Positions 28,985-38,966 of a stretch of 64,000 nucleotides of DNA are shown in pieces. A program made the translations under genes and the position numbers. Position 1 is the first letter of the stretch. Each line of letters opens with the position of its first letter. The notes below the pieces were generated by a model that saw only the letters and a list, made by a program, of their open reading frames with translations, was not told the DNA's origin and did no database searches. Source of the DNA: Adineta steineri (Eukaryota > Rotifera > Eurotatoria > Adinetida > Adinetidae); NCBI GenBank assembly GCA_905250115.1, contig CAJNOI010000003.1, positions 659,936 to 723,935 on the forward strand. The letters run 5' to 3'.

Positions 28985-30681
28985 CTAAAAGAGCTCAGCA
29001 ATATCTGTAGGCAATTCTTTTATGTGTATATTATAAAATTGTTCTATATCATGTAACTGTTGTCGTTCACTATCGTTGATAAAATTAATAGCTGTAGCTG
29101 TTCGACCATACGCACCACCGTGTCCAATTCTAAAACTCGATATAATCTATGTAATTAAATGTACTAAAAAAAATTCAGTTTCTTACCGATTGATATAAGC
29201 TTCCATACTCCTTGGTAAGTCATAATTAATAAAAAGCTCAGCATATGGAAAAATAGTGCGAGCAAATGGATCTGTGGCAATCAATAAGCGACTCGATCGT
29301 GTTTGAAATTTCTTCAGATATGTATCACGCTCTTGTTGACTCATATTGTCATGCTAAATAAGGAATCTTCATTAGATCTTAATTTTATTTTCAACTCACT
29401 AATATAGCAACATTAAGGTTTTGTGCAGACAATTTTTCGTTCACAAAATCAACTGTTTTACGCGTATTACAGTAGATAACAGTTAGTGGGTCGTTTATTG
29501 AAGCAAGTATATCACAGAGTGTATCTATTTTCCATTCCTTTTCATAGAGAACAAAAAATGCGTACATGTTTATACGATATTAAAAGAAGATTCTTCTTTG
29601 TACCTCACGTTCAATGTTAACATAAAATTGACGAGCATGATCAAGAGTAAAATTATTCGATTCGATAAGAATTCGAACAGGATTTGTCATAAACTTAGTG
29701 ATAATTTTCTCCAGTTCACATGGTATAGTAGCAGTGAAAATGACCATTTGAATGTTCGATGGCAGTTTTTGTAACACATCATAAATTTGATCTTCAAAAC
29801 CACGCGATACCAACTCATCCCCTTCATCCAAGATAAGCATCTTAATATTATCACTACCTAAAATAAAATCAGTCAAAAGTTATAAGTAATGTAAAGATTA
29901 TGTACGAAGTTTTGATCGATTCAACGCGTCATTCACTCGTCCGGGTGTTCCAATTACAACTTGAACACCTGCTTCCAAACGACTCAAATCATCACGTATA
30001 CTACCAGTACCACCGATACAAGCGTGGCAAGTAATATTCATATATTCACCAATTGATGAGAATAGACGTCGCATCTAAATTGTAACAATACAGTATCGTC
30101 ATTTATTATTAAACAAAATAAATAATTCTACTACGAACACTTTCAGCTAACTCCCATGCTGGTACTAAAACTAATGCTTGACAATCTTCGATACTTAGAT
30201 CAATTTGTTTTAAAACAGCTATCACACACGAAGCAGTTTTTCCTGTGCCTGACTGCGCTTGGACAATCACATCGCGTCCTATAAAAAGTAAATATGATGA
30301 TTGTCTTATCAGTAATAGTATCGATAGATACGAACCCATATTACACGGTTTCATAGCACATTGTTGAACACGTGATGGTTGTTCAAAACCATACGCATAA
30401 ATACCACGTAAGAGTGATTCACATAGATTCAGGTCATCGAAAGTATCGATTTTGTTAATTGATGTATCATCGAGTGTTTCGTCTAGAACAATAGAATATC
30501 AGTAACTTTGATAGATTATGAAAATATACAAACCAGATTCATGTTTACAAGCTGAAGTACTGTAATTTTCACTAGAATCATTCCTAAAATTGTTTAAAAA
30601 AATATCAATGAGTCACCATTAAAAACAAAAAATTTACTCCAGTGCAGAACTTGGTTTGTTTTCTGTTGAAAAATCGTCCAT
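28985..30681 (-). CDS. eIF4A-like DEAD-box protein with degenerate catalytic motifs
   Basis: Read on the reverse strand, about nine exons give an eIF4A-length protein of about 400 residues. Start [15 protein letters not shown]; stop at 28985-28987 after DIAEL. Order of motifs: Walker A AQSGTGKT intact; motif Ia PTRELA is PAWELA; TPGR intact; motif II DEAD is DEGD; SAT is TAT; the RGxD motif V region reads FARTIF; motif VI HRIGRGGR reads NRIGHGGA. Flanking regions ([35 protein letters not shown]) are clearly of the eIF4A/DDX48 family. All exon junctions are in phase, so it seems to be an expressed, divergent paralogue rather than a broken gene. ATP may still bind, but helicase activity is doubtful. 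Authentic eIF4A must be elsewhere in the genome. Confidence 0.82.
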
Positions 30682-31264
30682 AAAGAAACGAAAATAATAT
30701 GATCACAGCGCAGCTTCAATTTATAATGCAATACTTTTGATTGCGAAATTACCTTTATAACCAATAAGCAGTTAATATGATGTCAACATTCATGAGTCAT
30801 GTATGTAACAACATACAGTAGTAAGAGAGCTTTCTTTTGTATTGAGGATTGAATATGAATGTGGGTATTTGAGTGGTTGAAGATGTTCTTTCAATATACA
30901 CCTTCGTCAACACTCACAATTTCAAAAGATACTGATTGAATTATGTCTGAAATGAGTAATGATACGAAGATATATCAATGTCGTAAACAGATTTTTATTT
31001 TCAATCAATTTCAACTTATGCAGAACGAACGTCGATTACTACATATAAAAACAAATAATATCGTAATGAAACACGATTAGGAGAAAGGCACAGATACGAT
31101 CTGTATACACCTTCATTATACCAATATGCATTCTATGTCGGTATTGTATGTATTATAATACGAATAGTTATCATCTCAGTGATGGATATATTCCAACAGA
31201 AATGGCAAAATAAAAGATTTTAGGTCTTTTCATAGCTATAATAAGAAATAATTAGATGATCTTT
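30682..31264. other. Upstream region of the DEAD-box gene
   Basis: About 580 bp, AT-rich, no recognisable coding sequence. Presumably holds the promoter of the minus-strand gene. Confidence 0.35.
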
Positions 31265-31435
31265 AAACAAGGTTATGGTTATTCAAACATCAAAAACTAA
31301 ATGCCTGTAAAACTTGAAACCATGTTTCGATCAGGTTTAATCGGTAAACTATTTACAACATTGGATATTATGATTCTAGTTGAAAAAGGAGAACTTGACT
31401 TAGATGCACGAATTAAGGGTGGTGTGGGTATGTGA
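31265..31435 (+). pseudogene. Relic of a beta-lactamase-fold serine hydrolase (LACTB/class C-like)
   Basis: One frame reads KQGYGYSNIKN, then a stop (31298-31300), then MPVKLETMFRSGLIGKLF and TTLDIMILVEKGELDLDARI. This matches the segment GYGYANVE...[29 protein letters not shown] of the beta-lactamase-related hydrolases. The catalytic Ser-x-x-Lys is damaged: the serine position reads Leu while Lys is kept. With an in-frame stop, only about 55 codons left, and a G-rich hairpin replacing the sequence after ARIKG, this is a truncated pseudogene. Bdelloids and other animals have many such genes, so no recent transfer need be invoked. Confidence 0.6.
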
Positions 31436-31454
31436 TAGATATAATACCCACACC
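31421..31454. repeat. Perfect 11-bp hairpin with TGTGGG core
   Basis: GGTGTGGGTAT (31421-31431) is followed, after a 12-bp spacer, by its exact complement ATACCCACACC (31444-31454). It lies at the 3' break of the beta-lactamase-fold relic. A similar hairpin is at 61704-61760. Confidence 0.6.
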
Positions 31455-31986
31455 CACGTTTTTTTCCTCAAAACTATTCGACCCTACACACTTTATAGGT
31501 TAGCAATATCGGAGAACAACTTTTCTAGTTCGCTACCATCGGACAGAATCCTGCTTCAGTATCCCTCAAAAGAACTTCTTAGGATTTTACTATTACCAAA
31601 AAAAAAAATCTTTTATCATTCAAAAGCACACGGAACAATCTTTGAAAAGTATGCTATCACTACAAAACCATTTATGACTCATTCTAACTGAAACGAACTC
31701 TCTCGATTTTCACTATTGCTTAAACAACTACACACTAGTTCTGCAGTGACTACAGAGTGGTAAAATACTTCGAAAAAATCATATTATTTTTTAAGACATC
31801 ATCCCCTCACCACATACAGAAAAACTTAAGCAAAAACTCGTCATTAGAATACAAGCTAACATTAAAAATCAGCACTTTTATTTATTGTTTTTTTCGAATA
31901 TTACAACGCTAGAAAAAATCCCCGCAACATCATCATCACTTCCTATCTGTTCGTCATCCGAATATATCTAATATTCCGATTCATGA

Positions 31987-32648
31987 TCACGACTGTCCTC
32001 CACTACCATTCCGTTCCAGAAACTCAAATATTGCACGTTTAGATTTAGCTTCAGCTCCGATTTAATTCCCTACGAAATCTAGTGTGGTGAGTGTCTAAAT
32101 GAAAACGTACAAGTAAATACATCATATAGATAAAGAGAGCAAGACAGTTACTGTATTGTGCCGCAGTCCATCGGCTAAATGTTCTGCTCCGACATCTCCG
32201 ATTTGATTNNNNNNNNNNCCTAGACAAAAAAGCGTAGATAAAGACATGAGATAGATAAAGAGAGAAAGACAGTTACTGTGTTGTGTCGTAATCCATCAGC
32301 CAAATGTTGTGCTCCAACATCTCCGATTGTATTGTTCTTGAGATCTAGTGAGGTGAGTGTCTAAATGAAAAAGTGTAAGTAAAGACATCATATAGAGCAA
32401 GAGAGAATGGCAATTACTGTGTTGTATCGCAGCCCATCAGCTAAAAGTTGTGCTCTGCCATCTTCGATTATAGTGTTCGTGAGAACTAGTGTGGTGAGTG
32501 TCTAAATGAAAAAATAAACGTAAACCCATTAGATAGATAAAGCGAGAAAGACAATTACTGTGTTGTGTCGTAATGCATCAGCCAAAAGTTGTAGCCCGAC
32601 ATCTCCAATTTCATGGCCCCAGCCCCAATGATCTAGTGTAGTGAGTGT
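31987..32648 (-). pseudogene. Leucine-rich-repeat array, one repeat per exon, with a nonsense codon
   Basis: Reverse-strand exons each encode one ribonuclease-inhibitor-type LRR: TLTSLDLKNNTIGDVGAQHL followed by ADGLRHNT; TLTTLVLTNTIIEDGRAQLL...; and TLTTLDHWGWGHEIGDVG.... Each is 84-90 nt, ends phase 0 at a GTAACTG/GTAATTG donor, and is separated by introns of about 57 nt with TTTAG-type acceptors; genomic period is about 140-148 bp. At least one unit is cut by the N run at 32209-32218. The last exon (32094 to 31987) reads TLTTLDFVGN, then TAA, then IGAEAKSKRAIFEFLERNG to TGA. The TAA occupies the variable position of the LRR consensus, so it is probably a point nonsense mutation. Likely the 3' part of the F-box gene starting at 34092. 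Confidence 0.65.
32209..32218. other. Assembly gap (10 N)
   Basis: A run of ten N within the LRR exon array. It falls exactly in a tandemly repeated region, so one or more LRR exons may be missing or collapsed. Confidence 0.95.
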
Positions 32649-33306
32649 CTACATGAAAAAGTGTAAGCAAAGACATGATATAGATAAAGGAACATAATAG
32701 CAGCCTGCTATTAGCAGGCCATTGTTATATGGGTTTTCATGAATTAAATAAATGTTGGTAAGACTATATTGATGATCACATAGATATAAGTCTTAATACT
32801 TCTTTGAACTTAGGTTCTGTGTAATGCTCAAGATTATCGAGTAAAAAGCTAAGTTAAAAGGAAGTTAGAAAGGGTTGCGCATACGTAGAATCTTTTTATC
32901 TATCCGTTGCTGGAAGTCTGAAATATGTTTGTAAAAGAAGGAAAAGATGCTGGGTTATAAATAATAGTGTGTTAATTACTGCTGCGGAAAACAGTTGTAA
33001 GTCTTGCATCGCTTGTTAGTATTGTGTAGATATTGGAAAAATATAGTTCCATAGCAGTATTTCACTGATGAGTCTGAAGATGTGTTTTGCATGTGAACCT
33101 GATTTGAGTTATCTGATTTGGCTAAATTAATGGGTCTAGTTTGTTTTGGTAAGAATATTCATTGATTTCGATAGGTGCTTTCGATGACACTACACGGTTA
33201 GGTGTATAAAACAATAGTGATTGATAAAAATGGAGGAGCTAAAGAGTGTATTCTATAATGTCAGATTCATAATCCGTGAAAGGTGAACACATGCTAAAAC
33301 GTCGAA
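32649..33306. other. Interval between LRR exons and F-box exon
   Basis: No clear gene. A reverse-strand stretch after an acceptor-like TTAACTTAG near 32850 reads FLLDNLEHYTEPKFKEVLRL and then stops; it could be a remnant exon. A 10-bp palindrome-like AGCAGCCTGCTATTAGCAGG sits at about 32700-32720. Confidence 0.3.
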
Positions 33307-33480
33307 TTATAAATATATCTTACAAAGTGCACTAGATGTTTTCTTTTGGTAATCAATTATTCCTGAGATTTTATTCTCAAGAAAAATTCCTTTAAATGGA
33401 ATGCGTTTTAGGACAACGTTTTTGAAAAAAAATTGATTTAGAAGTAGCGTTTCGTCAAGAACTGTTCCACTTTGTTGGTA
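33307..33480 (-). other. Unassigned minus-strand open frame
   Basis: On the reverse strand a clean frame of about 57 codons includes GTVLDETLLLNQFFFKN, VVLKRIPFKGIFLENKI and SGIIDYQKKTSSALCKIYL before TAA. Its composition is protein-like. Upstream, in the same orientation, fragments such as LTAWMTLTVHNRECGWTAN precede stops in another frame. This may be the decayed middle of the F-box/LRR gene or of an unrelated insert. No family recognised. Confidence 0.3.
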
Positions 33481-33939
33481 TAATCATAGGTAATGTGATT
33501 GAATGAGTGTGACTGTTGTTTTGAGTCAATTTGCTGTCCATCCACATTCGCGGTTATGTACAGTCAGAGTCATCCATGCTGTCAGAGGAGCATGTATAGG
33601 AGATATTTCTTGAGTGAATTTCTGAGAAGTGGTTTATAACAAAATAAACTAGCTGGTTTATAGATGGTTAATTTCTTTCAAAGTGTTATTTTTATTATTG
33701 AAATGCTAATAAAAAAGTGTTTAGACGTTATTAGAACGAAAATAAAAAGAATTTTTTTCGAATTATTAGGATATTGTTTCTGAAAGAGATTAATAAGCGA
33801 TAAATTAGTTTAGGTAACAAATAGTTTATTCTCGTACATTTTATTGAAGTGATTCTATTTGTATAGAGACTGTATGAATGAAAAATAATTTATAAGTTAA
33901 TCGACAAAAATTAGATTGTCATGATAGAAAAAAGTTTAC

Positions 33940-34092
33940 CTGATATCGATGATAGCTATTTAAGATCATGTTGAAACGTTGACATACATTAGTCATTGAG
34001 CATATCAATGTGAGATCTGACTGTTGATCCAGAATTCGGTAGACAATTTCTACCGGTAACGTATGAAAGTTCGCGACAGTATAATTTACCAT
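33940..34092 (-). CDS. F-box first exon (partial gene)
   Basis: Reverse-strand exon of 51 codons starting MVNYTVANFHTLPVEIVYRI and continuing LDQQSDLTLICSMTNVCQRF to a CAG|GTAAAC donor. The LPxEIxxxIL...L...L..VCxRF pattern is an F-box, the Skp1-binding part of SCF ligases. The exon ends in phase 0, the same phase as the LRR exons at 31987-32648, so it is probably the 5' end of that gene, with damaged or missing sequence between. It resembles in layout the intact F-box gene at 26013. Confidence 0.6.
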
Positions 34093-35282
34093 TGTAGACT
34101 GCTGATAAACTACGTGCTGTGTAGCGTTGTATGTTGGTGATATGATGTGTTTATATTTTTTCTTCCTACCTGAATGAATATATATTCGTCACGCATCATT
34201 TATTTCATATGATGTTGCAATTACTTGTTGAAAGAAAAAAAAGCCCGAAAAATTGACGTCAACTACAAAATAACAGAATCGACACAGTAACTGTACGTCA
34301 CATGTTTGTTAAGATTGTTTTTATTGATATCAAATGATGTATAATAAATATAAATATTGTGTTCTCGTTGTAATTAACAAAGGTTTATTGTCATTTTTTT
34401 TTTCAAAATCTATATTTTGTATGCTGGTCTTTGTTCGAAAAAATGATATAAATTTGTACGCGTATCTTCAAATTACAAAATGGTTTGTCCCAACGAGCGA
34501 TAAGCCGAAGGGGCATGAAAAGAAGAAAAAAAAGTCTCAGAAGATTTTTTATAATCTTGATTTTAAAAGTATTAGTATTCGTATTAGTTGATGTCATAAT
34601 AATGCTAAGGCGATATGTCTATTCAAAACAAAATGTCACACATTTTTTTTCAATATTAATTTTTGAAGATAGTTTGAGAGCATTAATATTTCGGTTTAAG
34701 TAAACAAACATCCATAGTTTAATCCTGAGTATTTCCAAGATATAACTCTCATTAGCGTTTACCAAAGTTTGCGATGTTATATATTTATTATGAAAGATAC
34801 ACTTATCAAACTATACATTGAAATATAGCAGCGATAAACCACATGAAGTAAAGAAGAACATAAATAATTAAAAATTGGAATATTGTTCTCATAGAAATTA
34901 GAAACTAGAATAGAATTTTGAAAGAAAAACCAAAATCAGCATGCTTTACATGTTCAATGCACACCTCTTATTAAGATAGGAAATGAAACTATTTATGTAT
35001 TTGACAGATGTTAAATTGAACAAGAAATAGAATATAATAAACAACATGCAAATGAAGGCGGTAGATCTTTATGAAATAAAAGATAGTTTACTAGATATAC
35101 ACTTCCTTTTTACAATATTTTCATTAAATCTGTTTTTACTACTATCGTTTAGTTGAGCATTGTCTATTTTTATTATTAGAATTATCAGACGGAGATTTTG
35201 TATAATCTTTATATTTTTTTTTATTCTTAAGATTAACATTTAAAGTCACATTTTATCTACGGTAGATACATTTAACAAAAAA
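34093..35282. other. Spacer before the GPCR cluster
   Basis: About 1.2 kb, very AT-rich, no supported gene. Overlapping short frames on both strands at 34334-34703 are chance products. Confidence 0.4.
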
Positions 35283-36345
35283 ATGTCATCGACAGCAGTA
35301 GCACAAAATATTATAAATATTGCTCGAGAATATACTGTTTCTGTTTACTTTATTATTTTAATCTGTGGTCTTACTGGTAATATTTGTAATATTATTGTTT
35401 TTTCTGGTTTAAAAATCTTTCGACATAATCAATGGACTTTTTATCTTACTGTTGCATCTATTACAGATTTGTGTTTAGTAATTATTATATTACCATTTCG
35501 TATTGCTGACTATGGTTATGGTCATGATCTAACAAAATTATCACTTGCGTGGTGTAAAATAAGGCAAGCACTTGTTTCATCACTTTCATTAATGTCGCTT
35601 TCATCAATATGCTTTGCAGCTATTGATCAATACTTATCAACTCATTATAGTCCTTGGTTAAGACAATTGAGTACCTTGAAATTAGCTCATCGTCTGGTTT
35701 ATAGTACTATTGTTATTTTGGCTTTACTTAGTATTCCATTTCTTATTTTTTTTGAAATTCAATCATCAGCTGGTTGTACTGTATATAATAGTGGATTTTC
35801 AATCTATTATTCATTTGTTTACTTTTGTATACTTAGTGGAGTTTTACCTATTACAGTTTCTGGACTTTCGGCATTATTTGCTTACGTAAATGTTCGTCGT
35901 ATAGTAAGACAACAGGTAGCAATTGTTCGACGAAGATTAGATCGTCAATTAACTGCAATGGTTTTAACGAAAGTTATATTTTTAGTCATCACAATTTCAC
36001 CTTTTATTACTTTTCGTATCTATTTATTGAATAGATCTATTGATCCAAATGATTCTATACGATTAGCAGTTGAACAATTGCTATCTACTATTTTTTCTTC
36101 AATATTCTATGTTAATTTTTCAGTAAGTCATATCATTTAACATAATACTTATTCAATTTTATTTATTGCAGGGTACATTCTATTTATTTCTATCAATCTC
36201 GAAACGATTTCGTCAACAAGTTAAACATGCACTTATAAAAAATATTGGGAGGAAATTATGTCGCAGTATAATATGTAAAAAATTATTTCCTAATCAAAAT
36301 CAAATAGCACCTACAAATACAGCTACAGATATGGAACTGACTTGA
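35283..36345 (+). CDS. Rhodopsin-like GPCR, cluster member 1
   Basis: A seven-helix receptor, about 340 residues in two exons. The start MSSTAVAQNIINIAREYT recurs in its paralogues. TM1 has LTGNICNIIVF (class A GN). TM2 carries YLTVASITDLCL and TM3 is preceded by WCKIRQAL (disulphide Cys). The end of TM3 reads AAIDQYLSTHYSPWLRQLST, with DQY in place of DRY. The second loop Cys is in SAGCTVYN. TM5-6 link: NVRRIVRQQVAIVRRRLDRQ and LTAMVLTKVIFLV. There is no canonical NPxxY; TM7 ends in FYVNFS. The intron (from about 36122 to 36171) splits TM7 from a tail starting GTFYLFLSISKRFRQQVKHA. Ligand is unknown. Confidence 0.85.
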
Positions 36346-36791
36346 ATAATCAATTTATAGACATAATTTATACATTTATCATATTATTAATCGTATAGTC
36401 TTTTTTACTCTTCACACTATGTTAACACCATAAAATGATATACAAATAAATTCTTACTATGTTTACCAGAAACTAAATCTATACTTTTAATATGATACGT
36501 ATATAAAAGCAAAAGAAAATACGCGTGTGTTTATAATTGATGAATAAGACAGAAGCATGTTTCTAGGAAATTTAATTTATATTGGTTTGTAAAAATTCAT
36601 CTAAATGTAGTGAAGAGATTTGCATATTTTTGAAAATAATATTATTGCACAACTTTATTAATGTTAAATTTTTTCGACGTTATTATGTATTCCTTCTATA
36701 CACTATATTAAATGTCATCAAAAATTTTAATTACATAAATTCATTCTTAATCATGTAATATCAATAATAACCAGATATAGAATGATTACCG
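36346..36791. other. Spacer inside the GPCR cluster
   Basis: AT-rich with no gene seen. Confidence 0.35.
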
Positions 36792-37117
36792 AAGCAGACA
36801 AGAATTGGAAAAAACGCGTTTAGACACACAAAATAGAATTGTGATTGTGAGCCATGAGCGCTTATTAAAAACAAGAAAGAAAATGCGTCCTTTTCAACTT
36901 TCTAGAGATCAAAACGATAAAACCGAAGCTTTTTATCTTTGAAACGTGTTATTTTTAAAATCTAGAATGAAATTACATTTTCGACTCCTTGACGTGTAGG
37001 ATGTAGCAGAACACGCTGATAAATGCGTCTTCTTCTGTGTTTTTCTTAAGGGTTCATAGTTCACAATCCCGATTCTATTATGTGTTTAAACACATTTTTC
37101 CAAATTCCTGTCTGCTT
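36792..37117. mobile_element. Short inverted-repeat element, family A copy 2 (MITE-like)
   Basis: About 326 bp. The left end AAGCAGACAAGAATTGGAAA is matched in reverse by the right end (TTTTTCCAAATTCCTGTCTG, then CTT), an imperfect inverted repeat of roughly 30 bp. The same ends bound the 189-bp element in the Argonaute intron at 21917. Internal sequence also shares the phrase TGTGAGC. It is non-coding; an open frame at 37037-37294 overlaps its edge by chance. Confidence 0.62.
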
Positions 37118-37787
37118 GGATGTAGTGCCTATGATGTGAATCAGTGTGAATATATTTTAGTTACGTCAATGCGTTTAAAAATCACTCTCATTATTGTAAT
37201 CATATTGTTTCTGTCTCCGCAAGAAAGATTTATTTTTTTGATGAAACCAGATCATATAAGAGTTTTTGATTTACTAGAATTAATCTTCAATTAAAGCTAA
37301 TTATATGATGAGTATATGCTTCAGGATAATAACTAAGAATATGAAAGTTTTTAATAAAGTATCAATTCTATGAAAAAGAAATTCAATCAAAAGATAAAAC
37401 AAATTAACAAAAATCTTCAAGGCAATCATAAATATAAATTTAAATTTGTATTTTCATTGCATAGTTTTGATGAGATGACAGTTTACTCCAACATAATTAG
37501 CATAGAAGAATCACAAAGATCCGAAGGTATTGAGTAAATATTCATTTTTCATTAAGATTTGTTTATTAAATATAACGACATTCTTTTCTTTATTTACATC
37601 GTATTATAATATTCCGCATCGTTATCTTACTTATTTATTAACATTATCTGACAGACTAGTAATAATGTATTTATATACTCACGAATAATCTATTTTATCA
37701 AATAAAATCTACTTAGTGAACTATGAAATATTCTTTTTAAGAACTTTTGAGATATCATTTATTAATATTCATATTAATTGTAATAGA

Positions 37788-38832
37788 ATGTCATCATCGA
37801 TAGCAACAACAATTTTGTTTGTTTCGAAAGAATTTGCATTATATGGTTATTTTATCATTTTAATCTCTGGTGTGATCGGAAATATTGGTAATATCCTTGT
37901 TTTTACTTGTTATAAAATATTTCGACGTAATCAATGTGCTTTTTATCTCATTGTGGAAACAATTACTGATTGCTGTTTATTACTTGTGGCATTACCATTT
38001 CGTATAACTGAATTAGCATTTGCTTTAGATCTTACACGAGCATCATTGATTTGGTGCAAATTAAAAGCCATGATTAGTTATACTTCAACACTTATAACAC
38101 TTTCAGCAATATGTTTCGCTGCTATTGATCAATATTTATCAACTAATTATCATCCTTGGTTAAGACAACTAAGTACTTTAAAACTAGCTCATCGTCTTGT
38201 ATGTAGTTCTATTATTATCTGGATTGTTTACGGTAGTATGTTTCTAATTTTTTTTGAAATTCAATCAACAGCCGGTTGTACTATATATAATGTAGATTTT
38301 GCACGTTATTTTTCCTATTTTCATTATATTATACTTAATGGTATGATACCTGTATCAGTATCATCAATTTTTAGTTTACTTGCTTATTTTAATGTTCGTC
38401 GAATTGTACAAATGCGAATGATAGTAGTACGACGAAAATTAGACAAACAACTTACTGCTATGGTACTTATTAAAGTAGTATTTTTAGTTTGTACACTCCT
38501 TCCTTCAATTATTTTTCGAATTTATATATTAAATGTTACAGTGGATTCGAATGATATTATTCGAATAGCAATTCATCAATTAGTATCAAATATTGCATAT
38601 GCTTTATATTATATAAATCCTGCAGTAGGTACTATTTTGAGAAATTTTATGTTTCTATTTATTTTCATTTTAGTGTACTTTTTATTTGTTTTTATTGGTA
38701 TCACCAAGATTTCGTCGTCAAGTTAAATATACATATACTTTAATAAAGAACTTCAGTCGACGATACTGTAGAGCCCAACGTCAAAATCAAATTGCACCAA
38801 ATTTTGAAGAAAGAAGTGATTTAGATCAATAA
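37788..38832 (+). CDS. Rhodopsin-like GPCR, cluster member 2
   Basis: Start chosen at MSSSIATTILFVSKEFALYG because it aligns with the other cluster members; an in-frame Met at 37716 would add 24 residues not seen in paralogues. TM1 has VIGNIGNILVFTCYKIFRRN, TM2 YLIVETITDCCLL, then WCKLKAM, AAIDQYLSTNYHPWLRQLST (DQY for DRY), TAGCTIYN, and NVRRIVQMRMIVVRRKLDKQ. An intron at about 38623-38671 joins NPA to CTFYLFLLVSPRFRRQVKYT, as in member 1, and the tail ends ERSDLDQ at TAA 38830-38832. Reading through that intron gives an earlier stop, so splicing sets the C-terminus. Receptor class is clear; ligand unknown. Confidence 0.85.
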
Positions 38833-38966
38833 GCGTTCAATCATTTCGAGTGTTCTCTTATTTTAAGGGTTTCTTAAATAATTCATTTGTATTTTATTCT
38901 TCATAATATTTTCAGAAAATAAAATTTTTATTTTTCAAAAAACTATTTTTTGTATCAATACTTATT

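Noticed and set aside
34334-34703. Three overlapping open frames on both strands
   Set aside because: Mutually overlapping, AT-driven, no recognisable domain or splice context.
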